Positions 1 through 6,702 of a stretch of DNA of 64,000 nt are shown here, one piece after another. Under the pieces are notes generated by a model. That model was given only the letters and a program-made list of their open reading frames with translations. It did no database searches and had not been told where the DNA came from. Every line of letters starts with the position of its first letter. Position 1 is the first letter of the stretch. Where the stretch lies: positions 4,895,241 through 4,959,240 of the forward strand of contig NZ_JAUSQZ010000001.1 in the NCBI RefSeq assembly GCF_030811555.1, given 5' to 3'. The position numbers were made by a program, and so were the translations under genes. The stretch comes from Kineosporia succinea. GTDB lineage: Bacteria; Actinomycetota; Actinomycetes; Actinomycetales; Kineosporiaceae.

Positions 1-175
1 CGTCCCGGTTGGCCGCGGCGAGCAGGCGCAGCCGGGCGGCGTAGCCGAGCTCGTCGAGACCCTCGGCGTCGGCCAGGGTGACGGCCTCGTCGATGAGCAG
101 ACGTCCGGCGGGGCCGGGCCCGGCGGCGTCGATCCGGGTGAGCAGCTCGTCGAGGCGCTTCCGGGCGGCGCTCAC
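1..175 (-). CDS. TPR-like protein, N-terminal fragment (cut by window edge)
   Basis: Only the first 58 codons are inside the window; the gene continues beyond position 1. It starts at a GTG at 175 (reading VSAARKRLDELL...) and is an alanine/leucine-rich helical sequence in the style of a tetratricopeptide repeat, with segments such as DEAVTLADAEGLDEL and AARLRLLAAANRD. It lies downstream of the TPR-type gene and the HSP90 gene on the same strand, so it may belong to the same group. The 257-bp gap and two hairpins before it suggest that it also has its own transcript. The family is inferred from composition only; no specific function can be given. Confidence 0.55.
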   Translation of the reverse strand, partial: MSAARKRLDELLTRIDAAGPGPAGRLLIDEAVTLADAEGLDELGYAARLRLLAAANRD

Positions 176-210
176 CGGCCCACCCGTCCGTCCCGACGCG
201 TCCGTCCTTC

Positions 211-240
211 TCGGTGCGTCCGTCCGCCCGGACGCACCGA
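211..240. terminator. hairpin between the two TPR-type genes
   Basis: An 11-bp perfect stem (arms 211-221 and 230-240, starting TCGGTGCGTCC) with an 8-base loop. A second hairpin lies at 310-332 (arms GGGTGACGC / GCGTCACCC, 5-base loop). Both are downstream of the minus-strand gene ending at 433. There is no clear T-run, so termination is inferred from position and stem strength. The rest of 176-432 holds no convincing ORF. Confidence 0.4.
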
Positions 241-432
241 CCCGACGGGCCCCACCCACCCGGCCCGGCGCGTCCGTTCGCCCTCTGACGCCCAGGCAGC
301 CCGCAGCGAGGGTGACGCCGGCAGCGTCACCCTTCGCATCGTCCGTGATCGTCGAGGTCCGCAATCATCCCGCTGACTCCTTGGGTTTCTTCGCCGTCGA
401 AAAGAAGGGTCCTACGGGGACGAACCAGCCGG

Positions 433-1545
433 CTACCGCGCTTCTTCCTTCAGCCCGCGGATCTGCTCGGACATCTCCTCGGCGGCCTTGGCGTCATCGG
501 TGCGGCCCAGCTGGGCGTAGGTCGCGGCCAGGATGTCGAGGCAGCCGACCAGGTGCTCGGGCTCGCCGGCCAGCACCGCGGTGGCCCGCTCCAGGTAGGG
601 CACCGCGTCGGCCGGGCGGTCGGCCGAGGTCAGCAGGCGCGCGGCCAGCGTGAGTGAGCGGCCGGCCTCGACCTTGGCGCTGATGTTGGAGTAGGTGTCG
701 GCCGAGTTCTGCGCGTGCTCGACCGCCTCGTCGACCCGCGTGGTGTCGACCCCGCTGATCAGCACGGCCAGGGCGTGCAGCACCTCGGCCCGCGCGGCGC
801 TGACGGCCGGGTGCTCGGACGCCGGCGGCGTGGAGGCCAGCTGCACGGCCTCTTTCAGCACCTCCTCGGCGCCGGGCACGTCACCGGCGCGACCGCGGGC
901 GCGGCCCAGCAGGTGCAGCGAGTCGATCAGGCCGAGCAGGTCACCGTGCGGCTGCCGGGGCGGCTCGACGATGACGATCGGCTCACCGGCGGCGGCCTCG
1001 GTCAGTGCCAGCCGGTACAGGTCGGCGGCCTCCTGATAGCGGTGCAGCTCCAGGGTGGCCTGCGCGGCGGTGCGCGACAGCTGCACGCAGAAGCCGTGGG
1101 CGCCCAGGTCGAGACCGATCTTCAGGGCGTCTTCCGCGGTGTTGAGCATGTCCTCGAGCTGCCCGGCGCCGGCCAGCATCCAGGCCTTGGCCCGCAGCAG
1201 CGCCGCCACCTGGCCGCGGTTGAGACCCGGGTTCTCCAGCGCCGAGTCGACGACCGAGGCCACCTTCAGCGGCTCCATGTCGTCGGGCACGGCCACCACC
1301 GGCGCCAGGGCCTCGTCGAGCTCCGGCGGGTCTTCCCGCCGGGCCCGGGCCTGCCGCAGCCGCTCGTTCTGCTCGTCGGTGAAGGTCGTCTTCAGCAGCA
1401 TCCGGCGCGTCGCGATCAGGTCGAGCAGCTGCCCGGCCAGACCGAACTCCTCGAGCACGAGGAGACATTCCACGCGGTCCAGCAGGACGTCCGTGTCGAT
1501 GGACCGTGCCGACTTGCCGTCGGTGCGGCTCGTGGTCGTGTTCAT
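433..1545 (-). CDS. tetratricopeptide-repeat protein next to HSP90
   Basis: This 370-residue protein is almost entirely helical, with repeated A/L/E-rich helix pairs typical of TPR scaffolds (for example LRAKAWMLAGAGQLEDM, YQEAADLYRLALTEAA, AVPYLERATAVLAGEPEHL). It has no signal peptide, no membrane segment and no catalytic motif. It starts at ATG 1545, only two bases from the stop of the upstream HSP90 gene, so the two are almost certainly co-transcribed. TPR proteins commonly bind client proteins or chaperone tails, so a partner or co-chaperone of this HSP90 is a reasonable inference. The C-terminus ends in a charged tail. A regulatory TPR protein of another type cannot be excluded. Confidence 0.75.
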   Translation of the reverse strand: MNTTTSRTDGKSARSIDTDVLLDRVECLLVLEEFGLAGQLLDLIATRRMLLKTTFTDEQNERLRQARARREDPPELDEALAPVVAVPDDMEPLKVASVVDSALENPGLNRGQVAALLRAKAWMLAGAGQLEDMLNTAEDALKIGLDLGAHGFCVQLSRTAAQATLELHRYQEAADLYRLALTEAAAGEPIVIVEPPRQPHGDLLGLIDSLHLLGRARGRAGDVPGAEEVLKEAVQLASTPPASEHPAVSAARAEVLHALAVLISGVDTTRVDEAVEHAQNSADTYSNISAKVEAGRSLTLAARLLTSADRPADAVPYLERATAVLAGEPEHLVGCLDILAATYAQLGRTDDAKAAEEMSEQIRGLKEEAR

Positions 1546-1547
1546 GA

Positions 1548-3413
1548 TCAGTTCTCCCCGGGGGCGTCCGGCAGTTCGCCGAGGTCTGCCCCCAGCCCGG
1601 CACTCAGGTGCACGATGTCGGTCAGCGCGTCGGTGAGCGAAGCCCGCTCGACCGCGCGGAGGGGGCGGTGTGCAGCCAGCAGGGCCTGCACGTGCACCAC
1701 CCTCACGGTACGGGCCAGCAACAGATCGTCATCGCTCTCGGCCAGTGCCCGTACCAGCCGGTTGCGCCAGTTCAGGCAGAGCTGGCCGGCGGCGCCGACC
1801 GGTTCTGCCTGGTCCTGGGGGGTGGAGTCGTGGGCGTCGTCGATGCGCTGCAGAATCGACGCCCACATACCGCTCCCGGCCTCCTTGGCGCGCTGCCGCT
1901 GCAGCCGGCGCAGGACCCCGGCGTCGGCGATGTGCAGTGCGGGGAGGGTGTCGGGAGCGAACGACCGCACGAGGACCGTGCAGTCGAGATCTTGGAGAGC
2001 GGCCTCGGCCCGGGCCTGCAGGCGCTGGGCGGACGGCCGCTCGGCCAGCGGCGGCACGTCGAGCGAGGCCAGCTCGTCGGTGATGGTGACCGTCTCGACC
2101 ACGGTGCCGGGGATCAGGTCGGGCAGGCGCCGCAGGATGTCGGAGTCGTAGACGTAGCCGCCGTTGATCACCGGGGCGTCGGGCCGGGCGATCGCCGCGA
2201 TCTGGCGGAACTCGTCGACCGTCTCGGCGAAGCGCAGCGGCCCGCCGCGGCGCAGCAGCTCGCGGTAGGTGGTCTGGCCGTTGCTGGTCTCGATCGGCAG
2301 CCAGGGCACGATGAAACCGGCCAGCTCGTCGTCGTGCAGCACCAGCGAGCGCAGCGCCAGGTGGTGCACGCTGAGGAAGGTGCTCAGGCGCACCGGGTCG
2401 CGGTTGGCCATCGTGGCCACCCAGCGGCGCAGGGCGGCGCCGAGCTCGGCCCGGGTCTCCTCGAGCGCGTCGTCTTGAATCAGCGCCTCGCGGCTGGCCG
2501 TGGGCCGCAGCCCGGTGGTGTCGACCACGCAGCGGGCGAAGAACGCCCATTCGGGCAGCAGGTCGTCGGCCCGTTCGGACAGCAACATGCCGCGCAGGTA
2601 GACACGGGTGGCCTGGCGGGCCCCGGGGGAGGGGGCGAAGGGCAGCACGAAGGCGGTGCCGCGGGTGCCGGTGGCGGGCACGTGCAGCGGGATCGCGTCG
2701 AGCGGGTCGGCGCCGATCAGGTCGCGGCCCAGCGCCATCAGCTCGGGCGAGGGGTGCGTGAACGGGTGCGCGAACAGCGGTTCGGCGCTGACGGTCTGCT
2801 CGCCCCCGCCGGGCAGGTCGACACGCACGGGCACCGGCAGGTAGGCGCCGAAGCGGGTGGCCAGATCGAGGACGCCGGTGGCGGAGGTGAGGTCGCCCTC
2901 GCCCGGGCGGGGTTTCAGGTGGACCTGGGTGCCGACCTCGATCGGGGTGTCGAGGGGCAGCTCGCGCACGGTGAAGGTGCCGTCGGCGCTGCCGATCCAC
3001 TCCACCGGGGCCTCGCCGCCGGCGCTGCGGCTCAGGACCCGGATGTCGTCGCTGACCATGAAGCAGCTGAGCAGGCCGATGCCGAACTGGCCGAGCCGGT
3101 CGGTGCGGGGCAGGTCGAGCACGTCGCGCTTGGAGCTGCGCCCGACCGTGGCCAGGAGCTCGCCGACCTCGGCGGCGGTGAGGCCGATGCCGTTGTCGGT
3201 GAAGACGAGGCTCTCGCCGGGGGTGATCCGGATCGCCCCGGGGGGTGCGCCGGGCACCGCCTGACGCGCGGTGATCGCGTCGACACCGTTCTGCAACAGC
3301 TCACGCAGATACACCTGCGGGCCGGAGTAGATGCTGCGGCTCAGCAGGTCGACGATGCCGCGCAGGTCGACCTGGAAGGGCCGGGACGCGGGCGGCTCGG
3401 GGTGGGCGGGCAC
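1548..3413 (-). CDS. htpG: HSP90-family molecular chaperone
   Basis: The protein has 621 residues, close to the usual bacterial HtpG length. The N-terminal GHKL ATPase carries the expected motifs: LRELLQNGVDA (Glu38 and Asn42, ATP/Mg site), FTDNGIGLT (Asp73, adenine contact) and LGQFGIGLLS near residue 108 (glycine-rich lid). Middle and C-terminal regions follow but are divergent from textbook HtpG, as is common for the actinobacterial 'HSP90 family protein'. It should act in the cytosol as an ATP-dependent folding and remodelling dimer. The start is ATG 3413 (MPAHPEPP). The TPR-type gene follows after two bases. The 5' region holds a 9-bp inverted repeat (3446-3454 / 3474-3482) that may be regulatory. 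Confidence 0.9.
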   Translation of the reverse strand: MPAHPEPPASRPFQVDLRGIVDLLSRSIYSGPQVYLRELLQNGVDAITARQAVPGAPPGAIRITPGESLVFTDNGIGLTAAEVGELLATVGRSSKRDVLDLPRTDRLGQFGIGLLSCFMVSDDIRVLSRSAGGEAPVEWIGSADGTFTVRELPLDTPIEVGTQVHLKPRPGEGDLTSATGVLDLATRFGAYLPVPVRVDLPGGGEQTVSAEPLFAHPFTHPSPELMALGRDLIGADPLDAIPLHVPATGTRGTAFVLPFAPSPGARQATRVYLRGMLLSERADDLLPEWAFFARCVVDTTGLRPTASREALIQDDALEETRAELGAALRRWVATMANRDPVRLSTFLSVHHLALRSLVLHDDELAGFIVPWLPIETSNGQTTYRELLRRGGPLRFAETVDEFRQIAAIARPDAPVINGGYVYDSDILRRLPDLIPGTVVETVTITDELASLDVPPLAERPSAQRLQARAEAALQDLDCTVLVRSFAPDTLPALHIADAGVLRRLQRQRAKEAGSGMWASILQRIDDAHDSTPQDQAEPVGAAGQLCLNWRNRLVRALAESDDDLLLARTVRVVHVQALLAAHRPLRAVERASLTDALTDIVHLSAGLGADLGELPDAPGEN

Positions 3414-3506
3414 CTGCGAAAGCCTAGGGGGTCGACGGGGTTTGTCCGAAACCGCCAGGGGTATGAAATCTGCCGGTTTCGGTCACGGTTGCTCACACAG
3501 TGGAGT

Positions 3507-3547
3507 GCCCGGCGGAAACCAGTGCGGTGAACTGGTTTCCGCCGGGC
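3507..3547. terminator. 17-bp perfect hairpin after the first mftD-like gene
   Basis: Arms 3507-3523 and 3531-3547 are perfect complements over 17 bp with a 7-base loop; the core reads GGCGGAAACCAGT / ACTGGTTTCCGCC. It lies 13 bases beyond the stop of the minus-strand gene at 3560 and upstream of the HSP90 gene, so it most likely ends the oxidoreductase transcript. No T-run follows. Confidence 0.65.
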
Positions 3548-3559
3548 CGACGAGGGGTG

Positions 3560-4756
3560 CTACACGGCCTTCGTGAGCGGCGTGACACCGAGCGAACGGG
3601 TGAACCCGTCCGGCACGATCAGGTCGTCGGCGGTCAGGTCGTGGATCGAGGAGTGACCGAGACCCAGCACGGCGGAGTCGATACCGCCGCGCAGGATGTC
3701 GATGACGTTCTCGACGCCGGCCTGGCCGTTGGCGGCGAGGCCCCACAGGTACGCGCGGCCGATCATCACGGCCTTCGCGCCCAGGGCCACGGCCTTGACC
3801 ACGTCGGAGCCGCGGCGGATGCCGCCGTCGAGCACGACCTCGATGTCGTTGCCGACCGCCTCGGCGATCGCGGGCAGGGCCCGGATCGGCGCCGGGGTGC
3901 CGTCGAGGTTGTTGCCGCCGTGGTTGGAGACCGAGATGGCGGTGACGCCGGCGTCGCGGGCGCGCTTCGCGTCGTCCACCCGCATGACGCCCTTGAGCAT
4001 GAACTCCCCGCCCCACTGCTCACGCAGCCAGGCGATGTCGTCCCAGGTCGGGAGCGGGGTGCCGTACCACTCGCCGTAGGCGCCGAAGAAGGTCGGGGCC
4101 GGGCCGCCGCCCGCGGGGGCGAGGTTCGGCGTGGTCAGGTCGGGGATCTTGCCGGTCTTGCCGAACTCCAGCAGCCACTTCGGGCGGCGCAGCACCTCGG
4201 GGGCGAACTTGATCGCCGTCTTCAGGTCGACCTTCGACGGGATCTCGGGGGAGCCCCAGTCGCGGCCCATCGAGAACGACCAGTCGGTGGTCATGATCAG
4301 GCCCTTGGCCCCGGCGGCGCGGGCGCGCTCCATGCGCTGCACCAGGACCTCACGGGTGCCGACCCAGTACATCTGGAAGAACGTCTTGTCGTTGACCGCC
4401 GCCACGTCCTCGATGGAGCGGCTGGCGAACGAGCTCAGGCCCATCGTGATGCCGCGGTTGGCGGCGGCCCGGGCCACGGCCACCTCACCCTCGGGGTGCA
4501 CGGCCTGCACACCGGTGGGGGAGATCATCACCGGCAGGGCGAGGTCCTGGCCCATCACGGACGTGCTGAGCTCGCGGGTCTGCGACAGACCGGCCACGTG
4601 CGGGGCGAAACCGAGCTCACCGAACGCGTTCAGGTTGTCGTCGACGGTCAGGCCACGCTCGGAACCCGCGACGAGGGCCATGTAGACGGACTTGGGCAGC
4701 CGCTTCTTCGCGCGCCGCTGGGCCTCGGCGACCGTCTCGAACCATGGATTGGCCAT
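3560..4756 (-). CDS. MftD-like FMN-dependent alpha-hydroxy-acid oxidase family protein, copy 1
   Basis: This 398-residue protein belongs to the FMN-dependent alpha-hydroxy-acid dehydrogenase/oxidase TIM-barrel family. Its start (MANPWFETVAEAQRRAKKRLPKS) and many internal blocks closely match, from memory, mycobacterial MftD, the pre-mycofactocin synthase. Visible FMN and active-site blocks are PVMISPTGVQ, SSFASRSIEDV, FMLKGVM (lysine), ISVSNHGGNNLD (catalytic histidine) and DGGIRRGSDVVKA (arginine). The start is ATG 4756, preceded by an AGGAG ribosome binding site; a long upstream extension of the frame is antisense to copy 2. MftD carries out the oxidative deamination step of mycofactocin maturation, but no mftA, B, C, E or F is present here. 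It could therefore be an orphan MftD or a paralogue acting on another 2-hydroxy or 2-amino substrate. Confidence 0.85.
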   Translation of the reverse strand: MANPWFETVAEAQRRAKKRLPKSVYMALVAGSERGLTVDDNLNAFGELGFAPHVAGLSQTRELSTSVMGQDLALPVMISPTGVQAVHPEGEVAVARAAANRGITMGLSSFASRSIEDVAAVNDKTFFQMYWVGTREVLVQRMERARAAGAKGLIMTTDWSFSMGRDWGSPEIPSKVDLKTAIKFAPEVLRRPKWLLEFGKTGKIPDLTTPNLAPAGGGPAPTFFGAYGEWYGTPLPTWDDIAWLREQWGGEFMLKGVMRVDDAKRARDAGVTAISVSNHGGNNLDGTPAPIRALPAIAEAVGNDIEVVLDGGIRRGSDVVKAVALGAKAVMIGRAYLWGLAANGQAGVENVIDILRGGIDSAVLGLGHSSIHDLTADDLIVPDGFTRSLGVTPLTKAV

Positions 4757-4827
4757 ATGTGTTCTCTCCTCTTCGAGAGGTCCGGCGCCGACTCGCTGAA
4801 GGTCTGATCGACCGCCTGACCTTGGTC

Positions 4828-4854
4828 CTATATTGGCACGTGGTGACAATATAG
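4828..4854. promoter_or_regulatory. 27-bp near-perfect palindrome in the divergent mftD-like promoter
   Basis: The sequence reads CTATATTGGCAC, then GTG, then GTGACAATATAG. The two 12-base halves are reverse complements at 11 of 12 positions around a 3-base centre. It sits in the 120-bp gap between two divergent paralogous genes and overlaps AT-rich candidate -10 sequences on both strands. Size and symmetry fit a dimeric repressor such as a GntR- or TetR-type protein. No regulator gene is adjacent. A candidate binding site, inferred from structure. Confidence 0.7.
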
Positions 4855-4876
4855 CGAAACCTGAAAGGCTGACCCG

Positions 4877-6043
4877 GTGAATCCCTGGTTCGAGAGCGTG
4901 GCCGAGGCCCAGCGGCGCGCCGCCCGCCGGCTGCCCGACCCCGTCTACAAGGCGTTGCTGGCCGGGTCCGAACGCGGGCTCACGATCGAGGACAACCAGC
5001 GGGCCTTCGCCGAGCTCGGGTTCGCGCCGCACGTGGCCGGACTTGCTTCGGTGCGATCGTCGGAAACCACCGTGATGGGCCAGGAACTCTCGATGCCCGT
5101 GCTCATCTCGCCCACCGGGGTGCAGGCGGTGCACCCTCTGGGCGAGGTCGCGGTCGCCCGCGCGGCTGCCTCGCGCGGCATCGTCATGGGTCTGTCGACC
5201 TTCGCGAGCCGGTCGATCGAGGACGTGGTGGCCGCCGGGGCGCCCACGCTTTTCCAGACGAGCTGGACGGGTTCGCGCGCACACCTCCTGGCCGGGCTCG
5301 AGCGCGCGGCGGCCGCCGGGGCGGTGGGGCTCGTGCTCACCCTCAACTGGTCGTTCTCCGAGGGCCGCGACTGGGGTTCGCCCGCGATCCCCACGCGGAT
5401 CGACCTGCCCACCGCCGTGCGTCTCGCACCGGCCGTGCTGCGCCGCCCGCGCTGGCTGGCCTCGTGGGTGCGCGCCGGGCAGCTGCCCGACCTGACCGTG
5501 CCCAACCTGGCCGGGCCGGGCGAGCGGGTCCCGACCTTCTTCGAGGCGTACGGCACCTGGAAGAACACCCCACCGCCGACCTGGGACGACATCGCCTGGC
5601 TGCGCTCGCAGTGGGACGGGCCGTTCCTGGTCAAGGGGATCACGCGGGCGGACGACGCCCTGAGGGCCGTGGACGCCGGGGCCACGGCGATCTCGGTGTC
5701 CAACCACGGTGGTAACAACCTGGACACCGAGCGCGCGTCGATCCGGAGCCTGCCCGCCGTCGCGGCGGCGGTGGGGGATCAGGTGGAGGTGCTCCTGGAC
5801 GGCGGGATCCGGCGCGGGTCCGACGTGGTCAAGGCGCTGGCGCTGGGAGCCCGGGCGGTGCTGATCGGGCGGGCCTACCTGTGGGGGCTGGCGGCGAACG
5901 GGCAGGCCGGGGTGGAGAACGTGCTCGATGTCCTGCGCGGCGGGATCGACTCCGCGGTGCTGGGTCTCGGGCACTCGTCGGTGCGGGACCTGAGTGCCGG
6001 CGACCTGATCGTGCCGAAGGGATTCAGCAGCCCGGGCCGATGA
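4877..6043 (+). CDS. MftD-like FMN-dependent alpha-hydroxy-acid oxidase family protein, copy 2
   Basis: This 388-residue paralogue of the divergent gene shares almost the same opening (NPWFESVAEAQRRAARRLP) and the same FMN and active-site blocks: PVLISPTGVQ, STFASRSIEDV, FLVKGIT, ISVSNHGGNNLD and DGGIRRGSDVVKA. It starts at GTG 4877 with GAAAGG about eight bases upstream. It differs from copy 1 around the substrate pocket (QTSWTGSRAH here, QMYWVGTREV there), so the two may handle different substrates. Both copies are full length with intact catalytic residues, so neither looks decayed. The shared palindrome between them suggests joint control. A role in redox-cofactor maturation is inferred from similarity only. 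Confidence 0.83.
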   Translation: MNPWFESVAEAQRRAARRLPDPVYKALLAGSERGLTIEDNQRAFAELGFAPHVAGLASVRSSETTVMGQELSMPVLISPTGVQAVHPLGEVAVARAAASRGIVMGLSTFASRSIEDVVAAGAPTLFQTSWTGSRAHLLAGLERAAAAGAVGLVLTLNWSFSEGRDWGSPAIPTRIDLPTAVRLAPAVLRRPRWLASWVRAGQLPDLTVPNLAGPGERVPTFFEAYGTWKNTPPPTWDDIAWLRSQWDGPFLVKGITRADDALRAVDAGATAISVSNHGGNNLDTERASIRSLPAVAAAVGDQVEVLLDGGIRRGSDVVKALALGARAVLIGRAYLWGLAANGQAGVENVLDVLRGGIDSAVLGLGHSSVRDLSAGDLIVPKGFSSPGR

Positions 6044-6075
6044 TGTCTCGGGTGCTTCAAGTGCTTCAGCGCTCC

Positions 6076-6109
6076 GGCCGGGATGCTGGTCGCCGCTGTC
6101 GTCCCGGCC
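6076..6109. terminator. weak hairpin after the second mftD-like gene
   Basis: Arms GGCCGGGA (6076-6083) and TCCCGGCC (6102-6109) pair perfectly over 8 bp with an 18-base loop. The site lies between two convergent genes (stops at 6043 and 6170). There is no T-run. A terminator role is inferred from position. Confidence 0.35.
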
Positions 6110-6169
6110 CGGAACCCGGGCGCCGTCGGTGACCCGACGCGTCTCTCATGGTGGTTGTGAGGGTTTCGA

Positions 6170-6640
6170 TCAGGGGACGACGGTGACCGGGCAGGTCGCG
6201 TTGCGCACCAGGTGCACGGCGAGGGATCCGACGAAGCGGTGGCCGGCCTGCTTGGAGGCGCCCACGATGATGCCGTCGGCCCGGCGTTCCTTGGCGATCT
6301 GGCTCAGGGCCTGGAACGGGCTGCCGGTGCACTCGATCAGCTCGGCGTCGAGCGGGGGACCGGGCTCGTCGGCCAGGAGGGTCATCTCGTGGCGGAGCTC
6401 GGCGGCCACTTCGTCTTCGGCCTCCTCGATGGCGGCGGTGCCCGGGCCGGGGGCGAAGGCCGTCATCGTGCTCAGCTGACGCACGTAGACCATGATCAGG
6501 TACGCGTCGGAGCGCCGGGCCAGCCCGACGGCGTAGGCGCGGGCGCGCAGCGAGCTCTCCGAGCCGTCGACGCCGACCAGCATGGTCGGGCGCTTGCGAG
6601 GGGTCTCGGGAGAGGGGTCCGGAATGTCCGAGCCAGACAT
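6170..6640 (-). CDS. universal stress protein, UspA family
   Basis: This 156-residue protein is a single UspA domain. It opens with the beta strand TMLVGVDGSESSLRA (nucleotide-site aspartate) after a 19-residue polar lead. It ends with DGIIVGASKQAGHRFVGSLAVHLVRNATCPVTVVP, a variant of the G-2x-G-9x-G(S/T) ATP-binding signature; the full signature glycines are partly retained (VGAS...GHRFVGS). Such cytosolic proteins bind ATP or other nucleotides and are induced in stress or stationary phase. It starts at ATG 6640 and is divergent from the DNA polymerase IV gene, with a 62-bp shared promoter region. No dormancy-type operator was recognised. Confidence 0.88.
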   Translation of the reverse strand: MSGSDIPDPSPETPRKRPTMLVGVDGSESSLRARAYAVGLARRSDAYLIMVYVRQLSTMTAFAPGPGTAAIEEAEDEVAAELRHEMTLLADEPGPPLDAELIECTGSPFQALSQIAKERRADGIIVGASKQAGHRFVGSLAVHLVRNATCPVTVVP

Positions 6641-6702
6641 GGCGCAACTCTATCCGGGTGTGGGGGGCAAGATTGTCGTACCCGGCGGGTAGAACTGTGG
6701 GT

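Noticed and set aside
1608-3530. 640-residue plus-strand frame opposite the HSP90 gene
   Set aside because: Antisense shadow of HSP90; Gly/Val/Asp/Gln-rich translation with no domain and no ribosome site.
4757-4876. parS-like site or plasmid-type iteron
   Set aside because: The palindrome differs from the usual parS TGTTTCACGTGAAACA except for a central CACGTG-like core, occurs once, and lies in a promoter gap.
4757-5974. long N-terminal extension of the minus-strand MftD-like frame (to 804 residues)
   Set aside because: The extension is antisense to copy 2; the ATG at 4756 has an AGGAG site and the family's normal start.
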